Positions 46,521-55,558 of a DNA stretch of 64,000 nucleotides are shown here, piece after piece. Position 1 is the first letter of the stretch. Each line of letters opens with the position of its first letter. A program made the position numbers and the translations under genes. The stretch comes from Terrabacter terrigena (GTDB taxonomy: Bacteria > Actinomycetota > Actinomycetes > Actinomycetales > Dermatophilaceae): contig NZ_JBHTKH010000001.1 in the NCBI RefSeq assembly GCF_042676085.1, positions 558,001 to 622,000 of the forward strand, read 5' to 3'. The notes beneath the pieces are model-generated. The model worked only from the letters and a program-made list of their open reading frames with translations, was not told the origin of the DNA and ran no database searches.

Positions 46521-47273
46521 TCAGCGCCCTTCTGCTGCAAGCGAGTCCAGGTCACGCACGGCATACCGGTGGTGCTCCCACTCCTCCTCGAGGATCGTCC
46601 GCACGCACGAGAGCACCGTCTCGTCGTGCTCGTGGTCGTGCGGGTTGCTGCGCGACTCCTCGAGCCCTCGCGAGGTGACCCCGGCGAGGAAGTCACGCAC
46701 CATCGCCTGTCGGCCCGCGCGCGCCTCGAGGACCTGCCCGAAGGTCGGCACGCCGGCGGCGCAGGCAGACGCGTCGTAGGCCTCGCTGTCGTGGTCGTCG
46801 TTGGGCAGCCCCGCCGGGTGGTAGGGCTGCTCCAGCCGGAGGACCGCCCTGCCGAGCCACGTGTCGGTCGCCATCACGAGGTGGCGCAACGTCTGGGCGA
46901 GAGACCACTCGCCGTCGACCGTCGCGTCGACGGTGCCGTCGGGCATCGCCGAGGCCCGGTCGAGCGTCGCCGCCCAGGCCGCCTCTACCGCCGACCACGC
47001 CTCTCTCAGTCCCTCGGGGCTCGTCGCGGCGCGCAGCTCACGGCCAGGAAAGCGTCGGTTGAGCTCTGCGTCGACCAGCGGCACGACGTCGACGCCGTTC
47101 ACGAGGAGCCGGGCGTCGCCCTCCATCAGCCACGGCGAGTCGATCTCCATGCCGGCCACGTCGCTGCCGCGCACCACCACGCCGCTCAGGTCGCACCCGA
47201 CGAACCTGGCCCGGCGCACGTCCCGGTCACGGAACGTGCGGTCGCGGAGGGCTTCAGCCGGACTGTCGCTCAC
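46521..47273 (-). CDS. DinB-like protein with N-terminal pentapeptide-like segment
   Basis: This 250-residue protein has a short beta-helix-like N-terminus (FRDRDVRRARFVGCDLSGVV) resembling two to three pentapeptide repeats, then a DinB four-helix domain with conserved His (WSLAQTLRHLVMATDTWLG; EEEWEHHRYAVRDLDSLA). DinB-fold proteins bind a metal through three His, and many are mycothiol-dependent transferases in actinobacteria. The His in RHLV and EHH are candidates here. The GTG at 47273 is chosen, as the upstream extension adds little. Confidence 0.75.
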   Translation of the reverse strand: MSDSPAEALRDRTFRDRDVRRARFVGCDLSGVVVRGSDVAGMEIDSPWLMEGDARLLVNGVDVVPLVDAELNRRFPGRELRAATSPEGLREAWSAVEAAWAATLDRASAMPDGTVDATVDGEWSLAQTLRHLVMATDTWLGRAVLRLEQPYHPAGLPNDDHDSEAYDASACAAGVPTFGQVLEARAGRQAMVRDFLAGVTSRGLEESRSNPHDHEHDETVLSCVRTILEEEWEHHRYAVRDLDSLAAEGR

Positions 47274-47330
47274 GGGGACGACGATGGCACACGTCGCCGA
47301 CACCGGCCGCGCGAACGTGGAGCCCCGACG

Positions 47331-48416
47331 TCAGACGTTGAAGCGGAACTCCACGACGTCGCCGTCGGCCATGACGTAGTCCTTGCCCTCGATGCGCACC
47401 TTGCCTGCGGACTTCGCCGCGTTCATCGAGCCGGCCGCCACCAGGTCGTCGAAGCTGACGACCTCGGCCTTGATGAAGCCGCGCTGGAAGTCGGTGTGGA
47501 TGACGCCGGCCGCCTGCGGGGCCGTCCAGCCCTTGCCGATCGTCCAGGCGCGCGACTCCTTGGGCCCGGCCGTGAGGTAGGTCTGCAGGCCGAGCGTGTG
47601 GAAGCCGGTGCGGGCCAGCTGGTCGAGGCCCGACTCCTCGGCGCCGAAGCTCTGGAGCAGCTCGAGCGCCTCGTCGGGCTCCATCTCCATGAGGTCCATC
47701 TCGAGCTTCGCGTTGAGGAAGACCGAGTCCGCCGGGGCCGCCAGCTCGCGCAGCGACTCCTGCAGCTCGGCGTCGGCGAGCTGGTCCTCGTCGAGGTTGA
47801 AGACGTAGATGAACGGCTTGGTGGTGAGCAGCCCCAGCTGCTTCGCCTCGGTGAGGTCGACTCCGGCGGCCGGCCCGGCGGCATACAAGGTGTGGCCCTG
47901 CTCAAGCACCTTCTGCGCGGCCTGCGCGAGGTCGAGTGCGGCCTTCTTGTCCTTGTTGATCCGCGCCTCCTTCTCGAGACGCGGCACCGCCTTCTCGAGG
48001 GTCTGGAGGTCGGCGAGGATGAGCTCGGTGTGGATCGTCTCGATGTCGCTGGCGGGACTCACCTTGCCGTCCACGTGCACGACGTCGCCGTCCTCGAACG
48101 CGCGCACGACCTGGCAGATCGCGTCGGCCTCGCGGATGTTGGCGAGGAACTTGTTGCCGAGCCCCTCCCCCTCGCTCGCGCCGCGCACGATGCCGGCGAT
48201 GTCGACGAAGCTCACCGTGGCGGGGAGGATCTTCTCCGAGCCGAAGATCCCGGCGAGCGCGCCGAGCCGCGGGTCGGGCAGCGGCACGACGCCGACGTTG
48301 GGCTCGATCGTCGCGAACGGGTAGTTCGCGGCGAGCACGTTGTTCTTGGTCAGCGCGTTGAAGAGCGTCGACTTGCCGACGTTGGGGAGACCGACGATTC
48401 CGATGGTGAGTGCCAC
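47331..48416 (-). CDS. ychF: redox-regulated ATPase YchF
   Basis: This 361-residue Obg-related P-loop protein has GLPNVGKSTLFNALTKN near the N-terminus, a coiled-coil insertion and a C-terminal TGS domain (GVIHTDFQRGFIKAEVVSFD). It prefers ATP because the G4 region reads FNLDEDQL rather than NKxD. YchF associates with ribosomes and stress responses. Length and start agree with the family; TAGACT lies 9 nt before the GTG. Also found near ispH in mycobacteria. Confidence 0.95.
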   Translation of the reverse strand: MALTIGIVGLPNVGKSTLFNALTKNNVLAANYPFATIEPNVGVVPLPDPRLGALAGIFGSEKILPATVSFVDIAGIVRGASEGEGLGNKFLANIREADAICQVVRAFEDGDVVHVDGKVSPASDIETIHTELILADLQTLEKAVPRLEKEARINKDKKAALDLAQAAQKVLEQGHTLYAAGPAAGVDLTEAKQLGLLTTKPFIYVFNLDEDQLADAELQESLRELAAPADSVFLNAKLEMDLMEMEPDEALELLQSFGAEESGLDQLARTGFHTLGLQTYLTAGPKESRAWTIGKGWTAPQAAGVIHTDFQRGFIKAEVVSFDDLVAAGSMNAAKSAGKVRIEGKDYVMADGDVVEFRFNV

Positions 48417-48566
48417 GGGGACAAGAGTCTAGTGGCGCTCGGGCAGGCGTCCGACCACGAGGCCGTATGCCGGCGCCCCGGCCTCACGCGAGCGTCCACT
48501 CCCAGCCGGGCCGGCACCCGAACGGGGGCCCGGGACGGGCGGGACAGAGCGGTCACGGTCGACCGG

Positions 48567-49406
48567 TCACCGCGGCATCCGCACGCCGCAGAGCTGGCGG
48601 GACTGGGCCACGAGGTTGCCGGCGGAGTCCCAGATCATGGCGTCCTCCTCCATCATCCCGCCGCCGAGGGTCTCGCTCGAGAGCGAGACGCGCAGCCAGC
48701 CCGGCGCGGGCCGGCGGCGGATGTGGCCGGTGAACTCGAGCGTCGGGGTCCAGCCGAGGAGGCCGAGGTCGAAGGCCACCGGAGGCAGCGCGTCGAGCGC
48801 CATCATGAGCATCGTCGTGTCGGGCTCACGACCGTCGCGCAGTCGCAGCCATCCGCGCATGACGCCCCGCATCGACGGCTTGCCGAGGGCCCACCCCGCC
48901 GTCGCCGGGTCGAGCCGCAGGTCGAGGCGCTCGAGGAACTTCGCGTTGGCGAGGAAGTCGGGTGGGGCCTGCTCGGCCGAGAGGCACCGGTCGGGCGGCG
49001 GCAGGTCTGGCGGGGCCGCCTGCCGTTGCACCTCGAGGTCGGTGAGGTTGCCGAAGGAGCCGATGGCGCGCATGCGCTCGACCGGCTGCCCGTCGTCGCC
49101 GTCCTGGTGGATCGTCATCTGGCCGGTCGACAGCTTGCGGCCGCAGCGCATCACCTCGGTGGCGACCGAGAAAGGCCCGGGCTGCGACGCGGTCATGAAG
49201 TAGGCCGAGAGCACCACCGGGTCGACGTGCTCGGTGGTCTCGGTCGGGTCGGCGACGAGGTGCTCCCCGAGCGCCCGCAGCGCGGTCGCCATGACGAGGC
49301 CACCGTTGACGGCGTTGCCGATCATCCCCTGCTCGTGGAAGGTTCCGTGTCTCAGCGTCGGGTCGTCGCCGGACTCGAGCCGGGTCGCGTCGTCGTACTC
49401 GCTCAC
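48567..49406 (-). CDS. acyl-CoA thioesterase family protein (TesB-like hot-dog)
   Basis: This 279-residue protein has two hot-dog domains of the type in acyl-CoA thioesterase II or TesB-like families. Features include GNAVNGGLVMATALRALGEH and, in the second half, LLGWTPTLEFTGHIRRRPAP and GGGMMEEDAMIWDSAGNLVA with the catalytic Asp near the end. The substrate is a fatty acyl-CoA. It is transcribed divergently from rmuC across 85 bp and its start is a GTG. Confidence 0.82.
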   Translation of the reverse strand: MSEYDDATRLESGDDPTLRHGTFHEQGMIGNAVNGGLVMATALRALGEHLVADPTETTEHVDPVVLSAYFMTASQPGPFSVATEVMRCGRKLSTGQMTIHQDGDDGQPVERMRAIGSFGNLTDLEVQRQAAPPDLPPPDRCLSAEQAPPDFLANAKFLERLDLRLDPATAGWALGKPSMRGVMRGWLRLRDGREPDTTMLMMALDALPPVAFDLGLLGWTPTLEFTGHIRRRPAPGWLRVSLSSETLGGGMMEEDAMIWDSAGNLVAQSRQLCGVRMPR

Positions 49407-49491
49407 GGGTCAAGGTCTAACAGACACCCGCGACGCCGGATGCCGGGGTGTCGGCTCCGTCACTGTCGGCGCCCTCTGCGACGGTGTGGCC

Positions 49492-50724
49492 ATGGACACC
49501 ACCGCGCTGCTCGTCGGGCTCCTCGTCGGAGGGCTGGCCGGCGCCGTCGTCGCCTGGCTCTCGGCGCGGTCGGCACTGCTCGCCCGCTCGGCCGCCGCCG
49601 AGGCCGAGCGCGACGTGCTGCGTGAGCGGGTCGGTGACCTCGAGGCGGCTCGTGCGGCCGACGACACCACGACAGCCCTGCTCGGCCCCCTGCGCGACTC
49701 CATCGGCCGTGTCGAGCGCCAGGTCGGTTCCCTCGAGCGCGACCGCTCCGTGCAGTTCGGGCAGCTCGGCGAGCGCCTCACCGAGGTGAGCCGCTCCACC
49801 GAGTCGCTGCGATCCGAGACGGCCACGCTCGCCAGCGCGCTCAACGCCTCCACGGTGCGCGGCGCCTGGGGCGAGGTGCAGCTGCGCCGGGTCCTCGAGC
49901 TGTCAGGGCTCATCCCCCGCTGCGACTTCGACGAACAGGTCACGCGGATCAGCCGGCACGGCGCCACCGTGCGACCCGACGCCGTCATCAACCTCCCGGG
50001 GTCGCGTCACGTGGTCGTCGACTCCAAGGCCCCGATGGCGCACTTCCTCCAGGCCCACGGCGACACCGTGTCCGAGATCGAGCGCGCCGAGCTGCTCGCC
50101 GCGCACGCCACGTCCCTCCGGCGGCACGTCGAGAGCCTGGCCGCCAAGGCCTACTGGACCGCCTTCACCCGCTCGCCCGAGGTCGTGGTCTGCTTCGTGC
50201 CCGGCGAGGCGATCCTCGCGACCGCGCTGGCCGACGACCCCGGCCTCTACGAGCACGCCCTCACGCGCAAGGTCGTGCTCGCCTCCCCCGGCACCCTCTT
50301 CGCGGTGCTCCGCACCATCGGCGCGATCTGGCAGCAGGACGCCCTCGAGCAGAACGCCCGCGAGCTGCTCGCCATCGGCCAGGACCTCTACGCCCGGCTC
50401 TCCACCCTCGGCGGGCACGTGACGACGATGGGCCAGTCGCTCTCGCGGTCGGTCGAGCAGTACAACAAGTTCGTCGGCACGCTCGAGTCGCGCGTGCTCG
50501 TCACAGCGCGGCGCATGCACGAGCTGCACCTGACGAGCGAGCGACCGCCGGCCCTCGAGCCCCTCGAGGTCGCGCCCCGCTCGCTGAGCGCAGCCGAGCT
50601 GACCGACGACCTGGGCCGCACCGCCCGCGACGACGCCTTTCTGGAGCGGGCGACCGGTGAGCCCGGCAGCATGCGCGACGAGAGCACGAGGGCCGACGGC
50701 CGCAGCGACGAACGGTCTGCCTGA
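49492..50724 (+). CDS. rmuC: DNA recombination protein RmuC
   Basis: This 410-residue protein has a membrane anchor (TALLVGLLVGGLAGAVVAWL), a coiled coil to about residue 110, and the RmuC nuclease-like core (RGAWGEVQLRRVLELSGLIP; VVDSKAPMAHFLQAH; VVVCFVPGEAILATALADD). RmuC is thought to restrict DNA rearrangements and possibly cleave structures at forks. The ATG at 49492 is used; GTG at 49486 adds two residues. A disordered charged tail ends the protein. Confidence 0.9.
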   Translation: MDTTALLVGLLVGGLAGAVVAWLSARSALLARSAAAEAERDVLRERVGDLEAARAADDTTTALLGPLRDSIGRVERQVGSLERDRSVQFGQLGERLTEVSRSTESLRSETATLASALNASTVRGAWGEVQLRRVLELSGLIPRCDFDEQVTRISRHGATVRPDAVINLPGSRHVVVDSKAPMAHFLQAHGDTVSEIERAELLAAHATSLRRHVESLAAKAYWTAFTRSPEVVVCFVPGEAILATALADDPGLYEHALTRKVVLASPGTLFAVLRTIGAIWQQDALEQNARELLAIGQDLYARLSTLGGHVTTMGQSLSRSVEQYNKFVGTLESRVLVTARRMHELHLTSERPPALEPLEVAPRSLSAAELTDDLGRTARDDAFLERATGEPGSMRDESTRADGRSDERSA

Positions 50725-50814
50725 CGACGGGGCACGTACGCGTGTCCGGTTTGTCCGGAAGATGGACACCCCGGGGGAGGCACCGCAAAATACGCGCGTG
50801 GGAAGTGGTGGAGC

Positions 50815-52518
50815 GTGACCGGGGTGGGGGGCCCGGGTCCTGGAGAGTCCGGAAGTCCGGGTCGCCGCATCGGCCCGTACGAGCAGAGCCTTCGTGAGTC
50901 GCGCGAGCGGGTCGAGGCCGCTGCGCGCCGGCGCGACCGGCACCGCCGGCGAGTCCGAGTCGCTGGCGCTGCCGCCATCGCCGTCGTCGTCGCGGGCCTC
51001 GGCGTGGCCGCCTACCGGTTCCTCGGGTCGTCCGAGGTCCCGACTGCGCTGCCGACGACGGCCGCCCAGCCCACGTCGTGCTCCGACCCGGTCAAGGTCC
51101 GGGTCTCGGCTGCGCCCGCCATCGCACCCGCACTCGCCGCTGTCGCCGAGAACCTCGCGAAGCGTCCCGACGGCCCGTGCGCCGCCTTCACGATCGACTC
51201 GGACGAGCCCTACGCCGTGGCCGGATCGCTCGTCGGTGCCGGACGCCCGGACGCCTGGGTCACCGACTCCGCGGCCTGGTCGAACCGGGCGAGCAGCATC
51301 TCGGGCGCGGCCCTCGACGCCGGCGAGCCCTTCGCCTCGAGCGCTGTCGTCCTCGCCATGAAGGACTCCCGGGCGTCTGCCCTCGGCACCCGGTTGGGCT
51401 GGGCCGACCTGCTGGGCGGGCCCGTCCAGGTCCGCATCCCCGACCCGCGCCGGTCCGCCACCGGTCGGGCGGCCGTGACGGTCGCGACCCCCCTCGTGCC
51501 CGAGTCTCGCCTTCGGACCATCGCGTCCGCCGGGCCTCCGCCGCCGGGCGACGGAGCGCTCGGCGAGGTGGCCGGCTCGGACGGCCGCATCGGCGCCGCG
51601 GTCACCCAGGCCGAGCTCGTCGCCTGGAACACCGAGCACCCCGACCGGTCGCTGGCAGCAGTGGCACCCGCCGAGGGTGCCCCCGCGGTGGACTATTCCC
51701 TCGTCTCGCTCACCACGGATGCCGCCAAGAAGCCGCTGGTGGCAGCGCTCGCGAAGCACCTTGCATCCGACGACTCACGGAAGCTTTTGCAGGACAGCGG
51801 TTTCCGCACCACAGGTGGCGAACCGGCCAACCCGTCCCCGCTCTACGGCACGATCTCGGTCGCCGGCAGGGCAGAGGGCGCACCGCTCGCCAAGGCGACC
51901 GCGCTCTGGACGGCGGTGTCGAAGCGCACCCGGGCGCTGCTGGCCGTCGACGTCTCGGGGTCGATGCTCGAGCGCGACACGGAAGGCAAACGGCTCGACG
52001 TCCTCCAGCGCGCCACCGTGCGCGCGGTCGGCGGCGCGAACCCCGACACCCTCGCGTCGCTGTGGATCTACTCGCAGCACATCGGGTCACGGGGCGACGA
52101 CGTCCGCCAGCTCATCGACTACGCACCGCTCGGCGACGCCAAGCGGGTCGCCGACTTCGACAAGGCCGTGGCCGGTCTCGACTCCTTCGCCGGCGGCGGC
52201 AGCGGCCTGTACGACACGATCGCGTCGAGCTACGACCGCGCCAGGAGCACGTGGCGCGCCGGCTACACCAACACGGTGGTCGTCGTCGCCGACGGTCCCA
52301 ACGATGACGACTACGGCCTGACCCTCGACCTGCTCGAGAAGCGGCTCAACGCCGCCAAGGACGCTTCGCGCCCCGTGCCGGTGGTCGTCCTCGGCCTGGG
52401 TGACCGAGTCGATGCGGCTGCCCTGCGCCGGGTCGTGGCCATCACGGGCGGGCAGTACGTCGCCTCTCCGTCGCTCGACCGGCTGCAGCCCGCCCTCGTC
52501 ACCGCCCTCGGCGGCTGA
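50815..52518 (+). CDS. membrane protein with substrate-binding-like and VWA domains (copy 1)
   Basis: This 567-residue protein has a cytoplasmic tail ending GPYEQSLRESRERVEAAARR, one membrane helix at about residues 50-68 and two external domains. The first (about 85-350) looks like a periplasmic binding protein of the molybdate or phosphate type (CSDPVKVRVSAAPAIAPALA). The second (about 375-567) is a von Willebrand A domain with an intact MIDAS start (LLAVDVSGSML). A paralogue lies 6 kb downstream. Ligand and partners are unknown. The GTG follows a GGTGGAG ribosome site. Confidence 0.85.
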   Translation: MTGVGGPGPGESGSPGRRIGPYEQSLRESRERVEAAARRRDRHRRRVRVAGAAAIAVVVAGLGVAAYRFLGSSEVPTALPTTAAQPTSCSDPVKVRVSAAPAIAPALAAVAENLAKRPDGPCAAFTIDSDEPYAVAGSLVGAGRPDAWVTDSAAWSNRASSISGAALDAGEPFASSAVVLAMKDSRASALGTRLGWADLLGGPVQVRIPDPRRSATGRAAVTVATPLVPESRLRTIASAGPPPPGDGALGEVAGSDGRIGAAVTQAELVAWNTEHPDRSLAAVAPAEGAPAVDYSLVSLTTDAAKKPLVAALAKHLASDDSRKLLQDSGFRTTGGEPANPSPLYGTISVAGRAEGAPLAKATALWTAVSKRTRALLAVDVSGSMLERDTEGKRLDVLQRATVRAVGGANPDTLASLWIYSQHIGSRGDDVRQLIDYAPLGDAKRVADFDKAVAGLDSFAGGGSGLYDTIASSYDRARSTWRAGYTNTVVVVADGPNDDDYGLTLDLLEKRLNAAKDASRPVPVVVLGLGDRVDAAALRRVVAITGGQYVASPSLDRLQPALVTALGG

Positions 52519-52539
52519 CGGCGGCTGCTCTCGCCGTCA
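52516..52539. terminator. hairpin that contains both stop codons of convergent genes
   Basis: TGACGGCG (52516-52523) pairs with CGCCGTCA (52532-52539) around GCTGCTCT. The TGA of the VWA gene and the TGA of ispH (minus strand) form the outer ends of the two arms, so a single element serves both genes. Confidence 0.7.
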
Positions 52540-53571
52540 GTGAAGCGAGCCGGCATCCTCGAACGCGGCGTCGTGGCGCACGGTGCCGGACTCCTCGCCC
52601 TTACGGGCCTTGAGGTCTCGGCGCAGCTCGTTCGGGAGCGAGAAGAGCAGCGACTCCTCGGCCGCAACGACGGCCTCGACCTCGCCGTAGCCGCGCTCGG
52701 CGAGCCAGCTCAGCACGTCGCGCACCAGCACCTCGGGCACGCTCGCACCGGACGTGACGCCGACGGTACTGACCCCGTCGAGCCACTCCTCCTGGATCTC
52801 GTCGGCGAAGTCGACGAGGTGGCCGTCTCGCGCGCCGTGCTCGATGGCGACCTCGACGAGGCGTACGGAGTTGGAGGAGTTGCGCGACCCCACGACGATC
52901 ATCAGGTCGGTGTCCTCGGCCATCTGCTTGACGGCCAGCTGGCGGTTCTGGGTGGCGTAGCAGATGTCGTCGGAGGGCGGGCTCTGCAGCGCGGGGAACT
53001 TCTCCTTGAGGCGCGCGACCGTCTGCATCGTCTCGTCGACCGACAGGGTCGTCTGCGAGAGCCACACGACCTTCTCGGGGTCGCGGACAGTGACGTTGTC
53101 GACGTCGTCGGGGCCGTCGACGAGAGTGATGTGCTCGGGCGCCTCGCCGGCGGTGCCGACGACCTCCTCGTGCCCCTCGTGGCCGATGAGGAGGATGTCG
53201 AAGTCGTCGTCGGCGAACCGCACCGCCTCGCGGTGCACCTTCGTCACGAGCGGGCACGTGGCATCGATCGTCTTGAGGCTGCGGGCCTTCGCCTCCTCGT
53301 GGACGACCGGCGCGACACCGTGCGCCGAGAAGATGACGGTCGCGCCCTCCGGCACCTCGTCGGTCTCGTCGACGAAGATGGCGCCGCGCTTCTCGAGGGT
53401 GTTGACCACGTGCTTGTTGTGCACGATCTGCTTGCGCACGTAGACGGGCGGACCGTAGAGCTCGAGGGCCTTCTCGACGGTCACGACGGCCCGGTCGACG
53501 CCGGCGCAGTAGCCACGCGGCGCCGCGAGGAGAACCTTCTTGGCGGACGGTTGGTCGGCGGGCTGGCTCAT
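52537..53571 (-). CDS. ispH: 4-hydroxy-3-methylbut-2-enyl diphosphate reductase
   Basis: This 344-residue Fe-S enzyme performs the last step of the MEP isoprenoid pathway. The three cluster cysteines are at APRGYCAGVDRAV (early), TIDATCPLVTKVHREA (middle) and SDDICYATQNRQLAV (late). The C-terminal SGASVPEVLVRDVLSWLAE is also typical. The active-site residues IGHEGHEEV are present. Divergent from xseA across 72 bp, as in mycobacteria. Confidence 0.96.
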   Translation of the reverse strand: MSQPADQPSAKKVLLAAPRGYCAGVDRAVVTVEKALELYGPPVYVRKQIVHNKHVVNTLEKRGAIFVDETDEVPEGATVIFSAHGVAPVVHEEAKARSLKTIDATCPLVTKVHREAVRFADDDFDILLIGHEGHEEVVGTAGEAPEHITLVDGPDDVDNVTVRDPEKVVWLSQTTLSVDETMQTVARLKEKFPALQSPPSDDICYATQNRQLAVKQMAEDTDLMIVVGSRNSSNSVRLVEVAIEHGARDGHLVDFADEIQEEWLDGVSTVGVTSGASVPEVLVRDVLSWLAERGYGEVEAVVAAEESLLFSLPNELRRDLKARKGEESGTVRHDAAFEDAGSLH

Positions 53572-53630
53572 GGCCCCATCGTAAGGGGACGCCCGCACCC
53601 CGATCCGCCGGCCCGCGGCCCCTCCTCCCT

Positions 53631-53643
53631 TAGGGTGACGCGG
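53631..53643 (+). promoter_or_regulatory. leaderless -10 element of xseA
   Basis: TAGGGT (53631-53636) ends 7 nt before the GTG of xseA. The run TAGGGTGACG here also occurs before the O-methyltransferase gene (9318) and xseB (55213), each at the same distance from the start codon. Confidence 0.6.
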
Positions 53644-55215
53644 GTGAGCATGACGAGCCCGCTGCCCGACAGGGCCGCCGACACGACGGCCGAGCAGCCG
53701 TGGCCGGTGCGCGTGCTCAGCCTCAAGATCTCCGACTACGTCGACCGGATGAGCCAGCTCTGGGTCGAGGGGCAGGTCGTGCAGTTCAACCCGCGGGGCG
53801 GCACGGCGTTCCTCACGCTGCGCGACCCCGACGTCGACATGTCGCTCTCGGTGTCGGTTCCGATGAACGCCGTCAACGCGATGCCCATCCCGCTCGCCCA
53901 GGGCGCCCGGGTCGTGCTCCAGGCCAAGCCGACCTTCTGGACCAAGCGCGGCACCCTTCAGCTCGAGGCGCGGCAGATCCGTCCCGTGGGCATCGGCGAC
54001 CTGCTCGCGCGCGTCGAGATCCTCAAGCGGACGCTGGCGGCGGAGGGCGTCTTCGACGCCGAGCGCAAGCGACCGATACCGTTCCTGCCGCGCCGTGTCG
54101 GGCTCGTCACGGGGCGCAGCTCGGCGGCCGAGAAGGACGTGGTCGAGAACGCCCGGCGCCGCTGGCCCGCGGTGGTGTTCGAGATCCGCGAGGTGGCCGT
54201 CCAGGGCGCGTCCGCGGTCACCGAGGTGGTCGCGGCGCTGCGTGAGCTCGACGCCCTGCCGATGGTCGACGTCATCGTCGTCGCACGCGGTGGCGGCGCC
54301 CTCGAGGAGCTGCTCCCCTTCTCCAACGAGGCGATGATCCGCGCGGTGGCCGAGGCGCGCACCCCCGTGATCAGCGCCATCGGCCATGACGTCGACCAGC
54401 CGCTGCTCGACCTCGTGGCCGACTGGCGCGCCTCGACCCCCACCGACGCGGGCAAGAAGGTCGTGCCCGACGCCGCCCGCGAACGCGGCACCGTCGACGG
54501 CGCCCGCGACCGGCTGCGGCGCGCCATCGTGCGCCGTGTCGAGTCCGAGCGGTCGGGGCTGCGCGCGCTCGTCTCGCGGCCGGTCATGGCCGACCCCGTC
54601 GCGCTCGTGCGGGCCCGCCGGCAGGAGGTCGACGCCCTTCGCACCAGGGCCACGACACGCATCGAGGCGCGCCTGCACCGGGCCGCCGACCAGACGGAGC
54701 ACCTGCGCCGACAGGTCGTCGCGCTCTCACCCCAGTCGACCCTCGAGCGCGGGTATGCCGTCGTGCAGCATCGCGACGGACGCATCGTCATGGACCAGGA
54801 CGACGTGGGCGTGGGCGAGCTGCTCCGTGTCCGGGTCGCCCGCGGCGACTTCGGGGTGCGGCCCGTCAGCGACGGAGCCGAGGAGGCCCCGGAGCGCGGT
54901 GGCGCGACGCGTACGGGGTCGCTGGGCGACGGCACGTCCGCGGCGCGGAAGACGGCACGCACCACGACCCGGGCGACGCGAACCGCGACCGAGGCCGCCG
55001 TCAAGCGGGGCGTGAAGAAGGCAGCCGCCAAGGCGACGACGACGGCAACCAGCAAGGCAAGCAGCAAGGCAAGCAGCAAGGCGGCGAGCGGAAGTGACGC
55101 GCACCAGGCTGCCTCGCCACCGGTCGAGCCCCTGCCCCTGGACCGCGACGGCGCCCCCGACCGCAGCCATGGCGACGCCCCCGGTCACGGCGGCCACGGC
55201 GACGGGACGTCGTAG
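53644..55215 (+). CDS. xseA: exodeoxyribonuclease VII large subunit with long basic tail
   Basis: This 523-residue protein has an OB-fold at the N-terminus (SQLWVEGQVVQFNPRGGTAF), the catalytic core (GLVTGRSSAAEKDVVENARR; ARGGGALEELLPFSNEAMIR; ISAIGHDVDQPLLDLVADWR) and a helical region. From about residue 430 it has an extra tail of about 95 residues rich in Lys, Ala and Thr (KRGVKKAAAKATTTATSKAS), like histone H1 tails, followed by an acidic end. Canonical XseA ends at about 400-450. The GTG start is leaderless; ATG at 53650 is an alternative. Confidence 0.9.
   Translation: MSMTSPLPDRAADTTAEQPWPVRVLSLKISDYVDRMSQLWVEGQVVQFNPRGGTAFLTLRDPDVDMSLSVSVPMNAVNAMPIPLAQGARVVLQAKPTFWTKRGTLQLEARQIRPVGIGDLLARVEILKRTLAAEGVFDAERKRPIPFLPRRVGLVTGRSSAAEKDVVENARRRWPAVVFEIREVAVQGASAVTEVVAALRELDALPMVDVIVVARGGGALEELLPFSNEAMIRAVAEARTPVISAIGHDVDQPLLDLVADWRASTPTDAGKKVVPDAARERGTVDGARDRLRRAIVRRVESERSGLRALVSRPVMADPVALVRARRQEVDALRTRATTRIEARLHRAADQTEHLRRQVVALSPQSTLERGYAVVQHRDGRIVMDQDDVGVGELLRVRVARGDFGVRPVSDGAEEAPERGGATRTGSLGDGTSAARKTARTTTRATRTATEAAVKRGVKKAAAKATTTATSKASSKASSKAASGSDAHQAASPPVEPLPLDRDGAPDRSHGDAPGHGGHGDGTS
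55051..55086 (+). repeat. 12-bp repeat in the xseA tail
   Basis: The unit AGCAAGGCAAGC occurs twice and a third partial copy (AGCAAGGCGGCG) follows, encoding SKAS repeats within the basic tail. Confidence 0.75.
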
Positions 55216-55225
55216 GGTGACGCCC

Positions 55226-55519
55226 ATGGCTGACGCGACCTCGACCGAAGGCATGTTCCCCGACATCGCCGAGATGCGCTACGAGGACGCCCGCGAGGAG
55301 CTCATCGGCATCGTCGCCAAGCTCGAGGCGGGGCAGGCACCGCTCGAGGACTCGATGCACCTCTGGCGCCGCGGCGAGGCTCTCGCCGCGCACTGCAGCA
55401 CGTGGCTCGACGGCGCGCAGGCCGAGATCGAGCGCGCGACCCGGCCCACCCCCGCAGCGGCCGACGCGTCCGCGGCGGTCCACGCCGACGACGGCGTCTT
55501 CGACGACGACGACGCCTGA
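55226..55519 (+). CDS. xseB: exodeoxyribonuclease VII small subunit
   Basis: This 97-residue protein has the XseB domain (MRYEDAREELIGIVAKLEAG; LEDSMHLWRRGEALAAHCS) plus an acidic C-terminal tail (DDGVFDDDDA). It lies 10 nt after the xseA stop. TAGGGT (55213-55218) sits 7 nt before its ATG and includes the xseA stop codon, so xseB may also have its own leaderless transcript. The acidic tail might neutralise the basic tail of XseA; this is speculative. Confidence 0.93.
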   Translation: MADATSTEGMFPDIAEMRYEDAREELIGIVAKLEAGQAPLEDSMHLWRRGEALAAHCSTWLDGAQAEIERATRPTPAAADASAAVHADDGVFDDDDA

Positions 55520-55558
55520 CGACGAGCTCCGCTGACGGGCCGCGAGCTCGGCCCCCGG

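Noticed and set aside
46569..49625. Long open frame on the plus strand (1018 codons) across the DinB, ychF and thioesterase genes
   Set aside because: It is antisense to three recognised genes and has the Leu/Val/Arg/His-rich composition typical of shadow frames in high-GC DNA.
50741..50769. GTGTCC/GGACAC arrangement as an operator shared with the copy at 58331
   Set aside because: The dyads upstream of the two VWA genes differ in sequence and spacing, so a common regulator site is not supported. The first may also be the rmuC terminator.
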